From: Streptomyces hokutonensis
GTDB lineage: Bacteria > Actinomycetota > Actinomycetes > Streptomycetales > Streptomycetaceae
Direction of reading: 5' to 3'
Assembly (NCBI RefSeq): GCF_000376565.1
Contig: NZ_BARG01000021.1
Coordinates: 206,139 to 270,138 of the forward strand
Length of the DNA stretch: 64,000 nucleotides
A program made the position numbers and the translations under genes. Each line of letters opens with the position of its first letter. The stretch's first letter is position 1. Shown in pieces: positions 1-7,539 of this stretch. The notes under the pieces are model-generated. The model was not told the origin of the DNA. It was given only the letters and a program-made list of their open reading frames with translations, and did not search any database.

Positions 1-204
1 CGCGCGGTCTACGTCGAGCACCACCGCACCCTCGGCGACCGCATCCGCGACATCGTGGCGTCGGGCCTGCGCCTGGTGGACCTGGTCGAGCCGGAGTGGC
101 CGTCCTGGAACACCGCCGAGTGGGGCGGCTGGTCGCCCCTGCGCGGCAACCTGATCCCGGGAACGGCCATCTACGTCTGCGAACGCGACCGCGGGCGGGA
201 CTGA
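1..204 (+). CDS. SAM-dependent methyltransferase, C-terminal fragment
   Basis: The open frame enters from the left edge and ends at a TGA at 202-204, leaving the last 67 residues. The fragment contains YVEHHRTLGDRIRDIV, then LVDLVEPEWP and a WGGWSPLRG..LIPGTAIYVCE tail. I associate this with the end of class I (Rossmann-fold) SAM-dependent methyltransferases of actinobacteria, where this part forms the last strands of the fold. The SAM-binding motifs lie upstream of the window, so the substrate cannot be told. The next gene starts 58 bases downstream on the same strand. Confidence 0.65.
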   Translation, partial: RAVYVEHHRTLGDRIRDIVASGLRLVDLVEPEWPSWNTAEWGGWSPLRGNLIPGTAIYVCERDRGRD

Positions 205-262
205 ACAGAACGCGGGCACGCGCGCGTACAGGTCGTTCCGGAAGCCGTACGACACTGGGGGC

Positions 263-2761
263 GTGATCCGCTACGACGCCCTCGACGCGCTGCCCGTCCG
301 CAGTGCCCTGCCCGGACTCGACGCCGCCCTGGAGGCGGGCGGGGCCGCGGTCCTCGTGGCGCCACCCGGCACCGGCAAGACGACGCTGGTGCCGCTCGCG
401 CTGGCCGGGCTGCTGGGCAAGGGGAACGAGAGGCCCGCGCGGCGGGTGGTCGTCGCCGAGCCGCGGCGGATCGCGGCGCGGGCGGCGGCCCGGCGGATGG
501 CGTGGCTGCTGGGTGAGAAGGTCGGGGAGAGCGTCGGCTACACCGTGCGCGGCGAGCGGGTCGTGGGACGGCACGCGCGCGTGGAGGTCGTCACGACCGG
601 AGTGCTGCTCCAACGCCTGCAGCGGGACCAGGAGTTGACGGGCGTCGACGCCGTGGTCCTGGACGAGTGCCACGAACGGCACCTGGACGCCGACACCGTG
701 GCCGCCTTCCTGGTCGACGTACGGGAGGCGCTGCGGCCCGAGTTGCGTCTCCTCGCGGCGTCCGCGACCACCGATGCGCAGGGCTGGGCCCGGCTGTTGG
801 GCGGGGCACCCGTTGTAGAGGCGGAGGGTGTCGCGTACCCGGTGGAGGTCGTGTGGACGCCTCCGGTACGGCCGGTACGGCCGCCGCACGGGATGCGCGT
901 GGACCCGGCCCTGCTCACGCACGTGGCGTCGGTGGTGCGGCGGGCGCTGGCCGAGCGGGACGGGGATGTGCTGTGTTTCCTGCCCGGGGTCGGCGAGATC
1001 GCCCGTGTCGCCGGGCAGTTGGGGAACCTCGGTGACGTCGAGGTGCTCCAGGTGCACGGGCGGGCGCCGGCCGCCGTACAGGACGCGGTGCTTTCTCCCG
1101 GAGCGCGGCGGCGGGTGGTGCTGGCCACGTCCGTGGCGGAGTCCTCGCTGACGGTTCCCGGTGTGCGGGTGGTCGTGGACTCCGGGCTGGCGCGCGAGCC
1201 GCGGGTCGATCACGCGCGCGGGCTGAGCGCGCTCGCGACGGTACGGGCCTCGCAGGCGGCCGGGCGGCAGCGGGCGGGGCGGGCCGGGCGCGAGGCACCG
1301 GGGGCGGTGTACCGGTGCTGGGCGGAGGCCGAGGACGCGCGTCTGCCGCGTTTTCCGGCGCCGGAGATCAAGGTGGCCGACCTGACCGCGTTCGCGCTCC
1401 AGGCGGCCTGCTGGGGCGATCCTGGGGCGTCCGGGCTGGCGTTGCTCGACGCGCCGCCTGCCGGGGCGATGGCGGCGGCGCGGGATGTGCTGACCGCCGT
1501 GGGTGCGGTCGACTCGGGTGGGCGTGCCACGTCTCGAGGTGGGCAGTTGGCTCGGCTGGGGTTGCATCCCCGGTTGGGGCGGGCGCTGTTGGACACGGGC
1601 GCGGCTGGAGCCGAGGTTGTCGCGCTGCTCAGTGAGGAGGCTCCGCGGGAGTACGGCGATGATCTTGCCGGGGCCTTGCGGCTTGCTCGGCGTGGGGGTG
1701 ACGCCTACTCCGGGCGGTGGCGTACGGAGGTTCGGCGGCTGCGGGCCGTGGGGGCGGAGATTTCCCGACCGGCCACCCGTCACGACAGCGACGACGCCCT
1801 GGTAGGCCTCGTCGCCGCCCTCGCCTACCCCGAACGTGTCGCCAAGGCCGACAGCGGTTCCTATCTCCTCGTCTCCGGCACCCGCGCCGAACTCCGCGAC
1901 AGCAGCCCCCTTCGCGGCGCCCCCTGGATCGCCATCGCCGCGGCCGACCGCCCCATTGGCAAAGGGCACGCGCGCGTGCAGCTCGGGGCCGTCGTCGACG
2001 AGGACGTCGCCCGGTTCGCGGCCGGGGCGCTGCTCAGCGAGGTGGACGAGGTGCACTGGGCCGGCGGCGACGTCGTGGCCCGGCGCGTCGAGCGGCTGGG
2101 GGCGGTCGAGCTGGCGGTACGGCCGCTCAAGGACCCCGACCCCGTTGCCGTACGCGATGCGCTGGTCGAAGGGCTGCGGCAGGAGGGGTTCGGGCTGTTG
2201 CGGTGGTCGGCGGATGCCCAAGTGCTGCGGCAGCGGCTGGCGTTCCTGCGGCTGAACGTCGGGGCGCTGTGGCCGGACGTGTCCGACGAGGCGCTGCACG
2301 CGCGCGTGGACGATTGGTTGGAGCCCGAGTTGGGGCGGGCGCGGCGGCGGAGTGATCTGGGGCGGATCGAGGCCGGCCAGGCGCTCCAGAGGTTGCTGCC
2401 GTGGGCCTCGGGGGATGCCGGGCGGCTCGACGAGCTGGCTCCGGAGCGGTTTGCCGTGCCGAGTGGATCCAGAATCCGGATCGACTACGGGAACCCCGAA
2501 CAGCCCGTCCTCGCCGTGAAGTTGCAGGAGATGTTCGGGCTCCACGAGTCGCCGAAGGTCGCCGGGGTGCCGGTGCTCGTGCATCTGTTGTCCCCGGCCG
2601 GGCGGCCCGCCGCCGTGACCGCCGATCTGGCCTCCTTCTGGAAGGACGGCTACAAGGGCGTGCGGGCCGAGTTGCGCGGGCGGTACCCGAAGCATCCGTG
2701 GCCCGAGGACCCGGCGACCGCCGAGGCCACGCGGTTCACCAACGCGCGGCTCAGGCGGTGA
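263..2761 (+). CDS. hrpB: ATP-dependent RNA helicase HrpB
   Basis: Superfamily 2 DEAH-type helicase of 832 residues, close to the usual HrpB length. The order of motifs is complete: Walker A APPGTGKTT at residues 33-41, the DEAH-type box DECH at about 134-137, motif III SAT at 167, and motif VI QRAGRAGR at about 336-343. The C-terminal third carries the HrpB-specific region ending in a PKHPWPEDP segment, which is typical of the family. The start is a GTG preceded by a G-rich stretch. HrpB is thought to act on RNA in the cytoplasm but its physiological substrate is not settled. The 3' end overlaps the convergent DUF3068 gene by 11 bases. Confidence 0.93.
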   Translation: MIRYDALDALPVRSALPGLDAALEAGGAAVLVAPPGTGKTTLVPLALAGLLGKGNERPARRVVVAEPRRIAARAAARRMAWLLGEKVGESVGYTVRGERVVGRHARVEVVTTGVLLQRLQRDQELTGVDAVVLDECHERHLDADTVAAFLVDVREALRPELRLLAASATTDAQGWARLLGGAPVVEAEGVAYPVEVVWTPPVRPVRPPHGMRVDPALLTHVASVVRRALAERDGDVLCFLPGVGEIARVAGQLGNLGDVEVLQVHGRAPAAVQDAVLSPGARRRVVLATSVAESSLTVPGVRVVVDSGLAREPRVDHARGLSALATVRASQAAGRQRAGRAGREAPGAVYRCWAEAEDARLPRFPAPEIKVADLTAFALQAACWGDPGASGLALLDAPPAGAMAAARDVLTAVGAVDSGGRATSRGGQLARLGLHPRLGRALLDTGAAGAEVVALLSEEAPREYGDDLAGALRLARRGGDAYSGRWRTEVRRLRAVGAEISRPATRHDSDDALVGLVAALAYPERVAKADSGSYLLVSGTRAELRDSSPLRGAPWIAIAAADRPIGKGHARVQLGAVVDEDVARFAAGALLSEVDEVHWAGGDVVARRVERLGAVELAVRPLKDPDPVAVRDALVEGLRQEGFGLLRWSADAQVLRQRLAFLRLNVGALWPDVSDEALHARVDDWLEPELGRARRRSDLGRIEAGQALQRLLPWASGDAGRLDELAPERFAVPSGSRIRIDYGNPEQPVLAVKLQEMFGLHESPKVAGVPVLVHLLSPAGRPAAVTADLASFWKDGYKGVRAELRGRYPKHPWPEDPATAEATRFTNARLRR

Positions 2762-3743
2762 CGGGTTCCGGTTCCTGGACCTCGGTGGGGGCGGGGTCGC
2801 CGGGGCGCCTGCTGCGGGCCTCCAGGTAGAGCGAGAGGGCCAGCAGGAGGAGGCCGAGGCTCAGGAAGCCCCAGGGGAGGTAGGAGACCATCAGCAGGAC
2901 GAGGGTGCGGTTGGACTTCACCAGGGCGACGGTGTGCTTGATGTAGTCCTCGCGCATCTTCACGTCACCGGCGAACGCCGTCACCTTCGCGCGACCGCCC
3001 AGGAGGGTGCCGCCGCGCAGTTCCTCCTTGTGGATCTCCTCGCCGTAGACCGGTGCCCCGGTGACGGGTTCGACCCAGAATTTGCGGATCGTGGTGTACC
3101 AGCGGGTGGTGCCGGTCTTGGCGACGGACTCCGGGGTGATGCCCTTGACCGGCATCGTCTTCGGGAAGGGGACCTTGGTCCAGGGGATGGTCTGCTCGAA
3201 GTAGTAGACCTTGACGCCGCGGAAGTTCTGGGTGCCCTTGTAGTGGATGGGGTTGGTGGTGCGGGTCTGCGCGTCGAAGTACTCGTAGTCCCGTTTCTGG
3301 GTCAGGAACGGCCACTTGAACTCGATGCCGTCCCGCTTCACCGGGTCGCCGTCGACCATCTCGCCGGTGGCGTGGACGGGGTCCTGGGTGTGCGCGTCGA
3401 AGATGTAGCGCTCGGGGATCGAGGAGACCATCTTGCCGTCGGGGCCCTGGACGTAGGACAGGCCGTCCCAGACGACGACGTCCCGGCCGGCGGTCCTGTC
3501 GATCTTCTTGGCGGCCTCGACGTTGCCCTTGAGGGTCTGCACGATGGTGACCTTGGGGACCGTCTTGGCCTGCATGGTGCCGTAGTCGAGGAGGGTGGCG
3601 TTCTTCGCTTCCAGGACCATGTCCTGGTACTGGTTCGCCGGGATCTTGGCCAGGCGCGGGAAGGCGTACCAGCGCAGCAGCGGGGACAGCGCCGTGAAGA
3701 ACACGGCGAGGGCGAGCAGGATCAGGCTGGCCTTGCGGCGCAA
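2751..3743 (-). CDS. DUF3068 (PorA-family-like) membrane-anchored protein
   Basis: A 330-residue protein with an N-terminal hydrophobic segment (about residues 5-25), a large extracellular middle part and a second hydrophobic segment near the C-terminus (about 285-308), followed by a short charged tail. This two-anchor layout and the sequence (for example KVYYFEQTIPWTKVPFP) match the DUF3068 family of actinobacteria, sometimes named after the porin PorA but without proven porin function in Streptomyces. The start is a TTG with a good GGGAGG ribosome site 6 bases upstream. A striking AT-rich palindrome lies at 3766-3787 just ahead of the gene, so specific transcriptional control is likely. Confidence 0.85.
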   Translation of the reverse strand: MRRKASLILLALAVFFTALSPLLRWYAFPRLAKIPANQYQDMVLEAKNATLLDYGTMQAKTVPKVTIVQTLKGNVEAAKKIDRTAGRDVVVWDGLSYVQGPDGKMVSSIPERYIFDAHTQDPVHATGEMVDGDPVKRDGIEFKWPFLTQKRDYEYFDAQTRTTNPIHYKGTQNFRGVKVYYFEQTIPWTKVPFPKTMPVKGITPESVAKTGTTRWYTTIRKFWVEPVTGAPVYGEEIHKEELRGGTLLGGRAKVTAFAGDVKMREDYIKHTVALVKSNRTLVLLMVSYLPWGFLSLGLLLLALSLYLEARSRRPGDPAPTEVQEPEPVTA

Positions 3744-3765
3744 CTCGGCCTCCCTACCAAGGAGT

Positions 3766-3787
3766 TAAACGCTTGCGCAATCGTTTA
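3766..3787. promoter_or_regulatory. AT-rich palindrome, possible operator of the DUF3068 gene
   Basis: The outer arms TAAACG (3766-3771) and CGTTTA (3782-3787) flank the perfect 8-bp palindrome TTGCGCAA (3773-3780), with one unmatched pair between them. The site ends on the stop codon of the micro-protein gene and lies 22 bases before the TTG of the DUF3068 gene. The form, an odd CG-flanked dyad, recalls LacI-family operators, but no regulator gene is adjacent. Symmetry is seen directly; the role is inferred. Confidence 0.5.
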
Positions 3788-3919
3788 CGGGTGCGCGGGC
3801 ACCGTCGTCAGCAGCGGTTTCGGGGAGGTCTTCCCCATCGGTGAGCCCATCGCGGTGATGGTCAGGACCAGCGCGAAGGCGAGCACGAGTCCGGTCGCGG
3901 CGGCGATCAGGGCACGCAT
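3785..3919 (-). CDS. SPW_0924 family micro-protein
   Basis: A 44-residue protein: MRALIAAATG, one hydrophobic helix of about 20 residues, then GKTSPKPLLTTVPAHP. The C-terminal KPLLTTVPAHP block is the hallmark of the SPW_0924 family found across Streptomyces; its function is unknown. The ATG at 3919 is chosen because the family begins with MRALIAA, although the frame is open further upstream. It probably sits in or across the membrane. It lies upstream of, and in the same direction as, the DUF3068 gene, separated by 41 bases that contain the palindrome. Confidence 0.75.
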   Translation of the reverse strand: MRALIAAATGLVLAFALVLTITAMGSPMGKTSPKPLLTTVPAHP

Positions 3920-4084
3920 GACGGGCCTCCCGACGGACAGGAACTGATAGGTCGTCAGGTCGGGCACCGTAGCAACGCGCGGGCGAGATGAGAACACGTT
4001 GCACAGACACGAAGGCCGGACACGGCGAGGGCGCCCGCCCGCCGGAGCGGAGGGGCGCCCTTGTCGTACGGTCGCGCGGCCGGG

Positions 4085-5827
4085 CTACGCGCTCGGCGAG
4101 GCCGACGGGCTCGGGTCGGCCGAGGCGCTCGGGCTGGGCGAGGAGGTGTCGGTCGCCGCGGCCACGGTCAGTTCGACCGTGAGGGTCGCGCCGCCCGTGG
4201 TGGTGATGCGGAGCAGGAAGGTGCCGGTGGTGTCGTCCGCGTACAGCTTCGGCAGCTTCAGGAGGCCGTCGGCGTCCGTGGCCAGGCCGGTGAGGGTACG
4301 GACGGTCTTGCCGTCGGCGTCCTTGAAGTAGGGGCCCTTGTCGTTCTCGGTGGCGTCGTCGGCCGCCTTGATGAGGGTCGCGGTGGCCGCGACCTTGTCG
4401 GCGACGGCGCCGCCGTAGGTGGCCTTCACCTCGACCTGGTCGGCGAACTCGCCGCCGGGGGTGCAGGTCAGCGCGGTGGTGCTGGTGCGGGCGAGGGTGT
4501 CGGCGACGCGGGGCGTGACGCTCGCCGTGTAGTCGAGAGCGGTGATCGTACGGCCCAGCAGTGTGGCGCGGACGGTGAAGTCACCGGTGGTCTCGCCGGC
4601 CTGCAGGGCCGGGGCGACGGCCACACCGGAGGCGTTGGTGACGGCCTGGGCGACCTTCTCGCCGCCCGCGAACGTGGCGTCCGTGGTGCCGACGATGGTG
4701 AACCGGATCCTGACCTTGGCGACGCCCTTGCCGGCCGAGTCCTGGGCGCGGGTGCTGATCTTCTTGGTGAACGCGTCGCCCGCCGTAGCGGTGAGCTTCG
4801 CCGTGCCCGCGTCCGCCAGCTTGGCCACCGTGTCGGTGGGGGTCGGCGTCGGCGTGGGCGTCGGGGTCGCCGGCGTGGAAGGACTGGGGCTGGTGGTGTC
4901 GCCGGGCTTGCTCGGACTCGGGCTCGGCGTCGAGGTGGCCGGAGTCGAGGTCGAGGGCGAGGGGTTGGCTCCGGAGCCGTCGTCGCTGCGGCCGGAGGGC
5001 AGGGTGCCCGTGCCGTCCGGGACCGAGTGGGTGCCCTTGCGGTAGTACTCCAGCCACGACAGGACCGTGTTCAGGTAGTCCGTCGAGTTGTTGTAGCTGA
5101 GGATCGCGCTGCGCAGGCCCGCGTCGGTCGACAGGTTCCAGTTGTTGCGGCACAGGTAGTGGCCGGCGGCGAGCGCGGCGTCGTAGACGTTGTTGGGGTC
5201 CTTGACCCCGTCGCCGTTGCCGTCACGGCCCGCCCACGCCCAGGTGGACGGGATGAACTGCATGGGCCCGACGGCCTGGTCGTACTCGCTGTTGCCGTCG
5301 TACTTGCCGTTGTCGGTGTCCCTGATGAGCGCGAAGCCGTTGCCGTCGAGCGCGGGGCCGAGGATCTTGGAGGTCGTGGTGCCGTTCGCGTCGACCTGGC
5401 CGCCGCGCGCCTGGCCCGACTCCACCTTGCCGATGGCGGCGAGGAGTTGCCAGGGCAGATTGCAGCCCGGCTTGGAGGTGGCGAGTTCGGCCTCGGCCTT
5501 CTTGTAGGCGTCGAGGACGGTCGCGGGGATGCCCGCCTCGGCCTCGCCCACCGAGACCGGGGTCCCTATGGACGGCGACTGGCTGGCGCTCGTGCTGGGG
5601 TTCGGGCTGCTCAGCGGCGGGAGGTCCGTGTAGTACGGCGAGTCTCCGGTGGCGCTGCTACCAGTGGTTCCGTCACTCCCGTCGAGCGCGGACCGGCCGG
5701 CGGGGAGCGTTCTGTGGCCGCCGGTCGCCGCCGGAGCCTGGGAAGCGGACAGTGCCGCGACCGCTGCCGCGGCCACCGCTGTCGTCGCCGCACCCTTGCG
5801 CAACCGCCTGCCGAAATGCGCCGTCAT
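4085..5827 (-). CDS. Secreted lytic transglycosylase with C-terminal Ig-like repeats
   Basis: A 580-residue exported protein. Residues 1-34 form a signal peptide (basic RRLRKG, Ala-rich core, cut near APAATGG). A Ser/Thr/Pro-rich linker leads to a lytic transglycosylase domain at about 95-265, recognised by LPWQLLAAIGKVESGQ (catalytic Glu in the KVES context), AVGPMQFIPSTWAWAG and a Ca-like DGNGDGVKDPNN loop followed by AALAAGHYLC. This is the MltB/SLT_2-like type that cleaves peptidoglycan. A Pro/Thr/Ser spacer (about 285-340) precedes two or more beta-rich Ig/invasin-like modules. The tail is again SPSPSAS low complexity. ATG with GGGAGGGG eight bases upstream. It is transcribed away from the DUF4184 gene. 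Confidence 0.85.
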   Translation of the reverse strand: MTAHFGRRLRKGAATTAVAAAAVAALSASQAPAATGGHRTLPAGRSALDGSDGTTGSSATGDSPYYTDLPPLSSPNPSTSASQSPSIGTPVSVGEAEAGIPATVLDAYKKAEAELATSKPGCNLPWQLLAAIGKVESGQARGGQVDANGTTTSKILGPALDGNGFALIRDTDNGKYDGNSEYDQAVGPMQFIPSTWAWAGRDGNGDGVKDPNNVYDAALAAGHYLCRNNWNLSTDAGLRSAILSYNNSTDYLNTVLSWLEYYRKGTHSVPDGTGTLPSGRSDDGSGANPSPSTSTPATSTPSPSPSKPGDTTSPSPSTPATPTPTPTPTPTDTVAKLADAGTAKLTATAGDAFTKKISTRAQDSAGKGVAKVRIRFTIVGTTDATFAGGEKVAQAVTNASGVAVAPALQAGETTGDFTVRATLLGRTITALDYTASVTPRVADTLARTSTTALTCTPGGEFADQVEVKATYGGAVADKVAATATLIKAADDATENDKGPYFKDADGKTVRTLTGLATDADGLLKLPKLYADDTTGTFLLRITTTGGATLTVELTVAAATDTSSPSPSASADPSPSASPSA

Positions 5828-5970
5828 GGAGTGAACCCCTCCCAGGGACGCCCGAGCGCCCGTCCTTGTCTGTTGCCTCTGCGCCTGTTGTGACGGTCGA
5901 GCCGCCCCGCAGGTTGCCCTCGTGGTGGTTATCGGATGGTGTGTACTTGTTCTCCGTCTCCGCCCGCCCG

Positions 5971-5991
5971 TGGGCCCCGCGTGGGGGCCCA
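5971..5991. promoter_or_regulatory. Perfect hairpin in the leader between divergent genes
   Basis: TGGGCCCC (5971-5978) and GGGGCCCA (5984-5991) form an 8-bp stem with a 5-base loop. A TAGGGT hexamer on the minus strand (plus coordinates 5996-6001) could be the -10 box of the transglycosylase gene; if so the transcript has a leader of about 160 bases that begins with this hairpin. I looked for a ydaO (c-di-AMP) riboswitch signature, which often precedes cell-wall hydrolase genes in actinobacteria, and did not recognise one. Confidence 0.3.
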
Positions 5992-6086
5992 GGCGACCCT
6001 ACGACAACTTGCTTTGCACGGGCACCCGTTGGTGACCGTTATTCACCACCTGGCCATATGCCGATGACTCCTACGGGGAGCCCCTG

Positions 6087-6941
6087 TTGCCGTTCACTTT
6101 GAGTCATGCCGCCGCCGTACTGCCCGCCGTGCGCGGCGACGGCAGGGGCCGCGGCCGGCTGGTACCGGCGGTGCTGGTGGCGGGCTCCTTCGCCCCCGAC
6201 ATGACCTACTACGCGGCGAGCGCGGTCCCCGGGGCGATGGAGTTCGGGAACGTCACGCACTCCTTCCCGGGCGTCTTCACGGTCGACGTCCTCATCACCT
6301 GGACCGCGGTCGCCCTCTGGCTCCTGCTGCGCGAACCCCTGGTGGCCCTGCTGCCGCGCGCCCGACAACCGCGAACGGCGACCCTCCTGCGCTGCGGCAC
6401 GCCACGCGCGCGTGCCACCCCGTCACCGGCCGCGTGGTGGTACGTCTCCGCGGTCGTCGGCGGCCTGACCCATGTCGTGTGGGACGCGTTCACGCACCAC
6501 GACCGGTGGGGCGTCCGGCTGTTCCCCGTCCTCGACCGCACGGTGGGCGGCCGACCGCTGTTCTCGGCTCTCCAGTACGGCAGTTCGGCCGTCGGCGCGC
6601 TGCTGATCGCCGCGTTCCTGGTGCGTGCGCTACGACGGGTTCCGGCCACCGCGCCGGTCGGGGTGCCCGTACTGTCGGTACGGGACCGGTGGGCGGCCGG
6701 GGCGGTGATCGGTGGCTGCGCACTGATGGCGGCGGTGGAACGGGCCTCGCACTGGTGGGCGTACTGGGGGTCGACGGCGAGCGCCTGGGACCTGATCCCG
6801 ACCCTGTGCTTCGGGGCGGGGGCCGGGCTGGTCCTGGGCGTGCTGCTGTACGCCGTGGGCGTCCGTGTGTGGCGCCCGGCGACCTCCGGGGTACCCGACG
6901 GGGTCAGCGCGGAGCGGAGCCGTCCGGCGGGGTCGCGATGA
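6087..6941 (+). CDS. DUF4184 family multi-pass membrane protein
   Basis: A 284-residue protein that begins MPFTLSHAAAVLP, the conserved opening of DUF4184 proteins, which places the start at the TTG at 6087; a GGGGAG ribosome site sits 6 bases upstream. Five or six hydrophobic segments are visible. Conserved polar groups typical of the family are present: SFAPDMTYY, THSFPGVF, and GLTHVVWDAFTHHDRWG with several histidines, which suggest metal binding or a membrane-bound hydrolase, but no activity is known to me. It is convergent with, and overlaps by 38 bases, the small gene at 6904-7311. Confidence 0.8.
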   Translation: MPFTLSHAAAVLPAVRGDGRGRGRLVPAVLVAGSFAPDMTYYAASAVPGAMEFGNVTHSFPGVFTVDVLITWTAVALWLLLREPLVALLPRARQPRTATLLRCGTPRARATPSPAAWWYVSAVVGGLTHVVWDAFTHHDRWGVRLFPVLDRTVGGRPLFSALQYGSSAVGALLIAAFLVRALRRVPATAPVGVPVLSVRDRWAAGAVIGGCALMAAVERASHWWAYWGSTASAWDLIPTLCFGAGAGLVLGVLLYAVGVRVWRPATSGVPDGVSAERSRPAGSR

Positions 6942-7311
6942 ACACCGTCATGGTGTGCACGGAGCGTGACCTCGGGAGCAGGGTGAGCACGAGGTCCAGG
7001 TAGCCGCGGCCCAGCTCGGCCCAGAGCCGCCACACGGGGGTGCCGGTGGGGGTGGTGGCCGGCCCCTGCGGGTGTCTGGCCTGCTCTCGGGGGTCCACGG
7101 CCGTGTCGTCCCGGGACGTGAGGCGGTGCCGGAGTCCTGCGGCCGTGTGCCGGACGGCCATGGCGAGGTCGGCGGGGATGCGGGCGGTGCTTGCGCCGGC
7201 GGCGAGGGCCGGGACCGGCGGGCGGGGCGTGACCTGGGCGGCAGCGGCGCCCGCTGCCTGTATCCGGGTCCGCGCCCGGCCCGACCGGCGATGGAGCATG
7301 CGTATACCCAT
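6904..7311 (-). CDS. Small hypothetical protein
   Basis: 135 residues starting MGIRMLHRRSGRARTR. I do not recognise a domain. The N-terminus is strongly basic, the middle is Ala/Pro-rich, and the C-terminal 35 residues (WRLWAELGRGYLDLVLTLLPRSR) look like a conserved amphipathic or membrane-associated helix. The ATG at 7311 is favoured over longer versions because AAGGA stands 8 bases upstream. It follows polA on the same strand after 228 bases that hold a probable terminator. Confidence 0.5.
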   Translation of the reverse strand: MGIRMLHRRSGRARTRIQAAGAAAAQVTPRPPVPALAAGASTARIPADLAMAVRHTAAGLRHRLTSRDDTAVDPREQARHPQGPATTPTGTPVWRLWAELGRGYLDLVLTLLPRSRSVHTMTVFIATPPDGSAPR

Positions 7312-7478
7312 GCCCGCATCCTTACGGTCACCGGGCGCGGGGGGCGCCTCCGCGGGGGCCACGCGGGTGACGGGCCCTCCGGGGGTTGGGCGGGGGTCGT
7401 GCGGGGAGTTTCTGTTGCCGGGGAGGGGTGAGGTGGGTTCGGCACCGCCGAGATGCACCGTGGTGGGTGCGCTCCGTT

Positions 7479-7528
7479 GCGGCGGAGAGTCGAGGCAACC
7501 TCGGTCGAAAGGCTCGCCCCTCCGCCGC
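7479..7528 (-). terminator. Candidate polA terminator
   Basis: Outer arms GCGGCGGAG (7479-7487) and CTCCGCCGC (7520-7528) pair perfectly and enclose a second stem CGAGG/CCTCG (7491-7495, 7499-7503). The structure starts 11 bases beyond the polA stop codon. There is no T-run, which is common in Streptomyces. Confidence 0.4.
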
Positions 7529-7539
7529 ACCACCGCCGG

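Noticed and set aside
5828..6086. Possible ydaO (c-di-AMP) riboswitch before the transglycosylase gene
   Set aside because: The context is typical, but I could not find the conserved core; only a plain hairpin is seen. A covariance-model search would decide.
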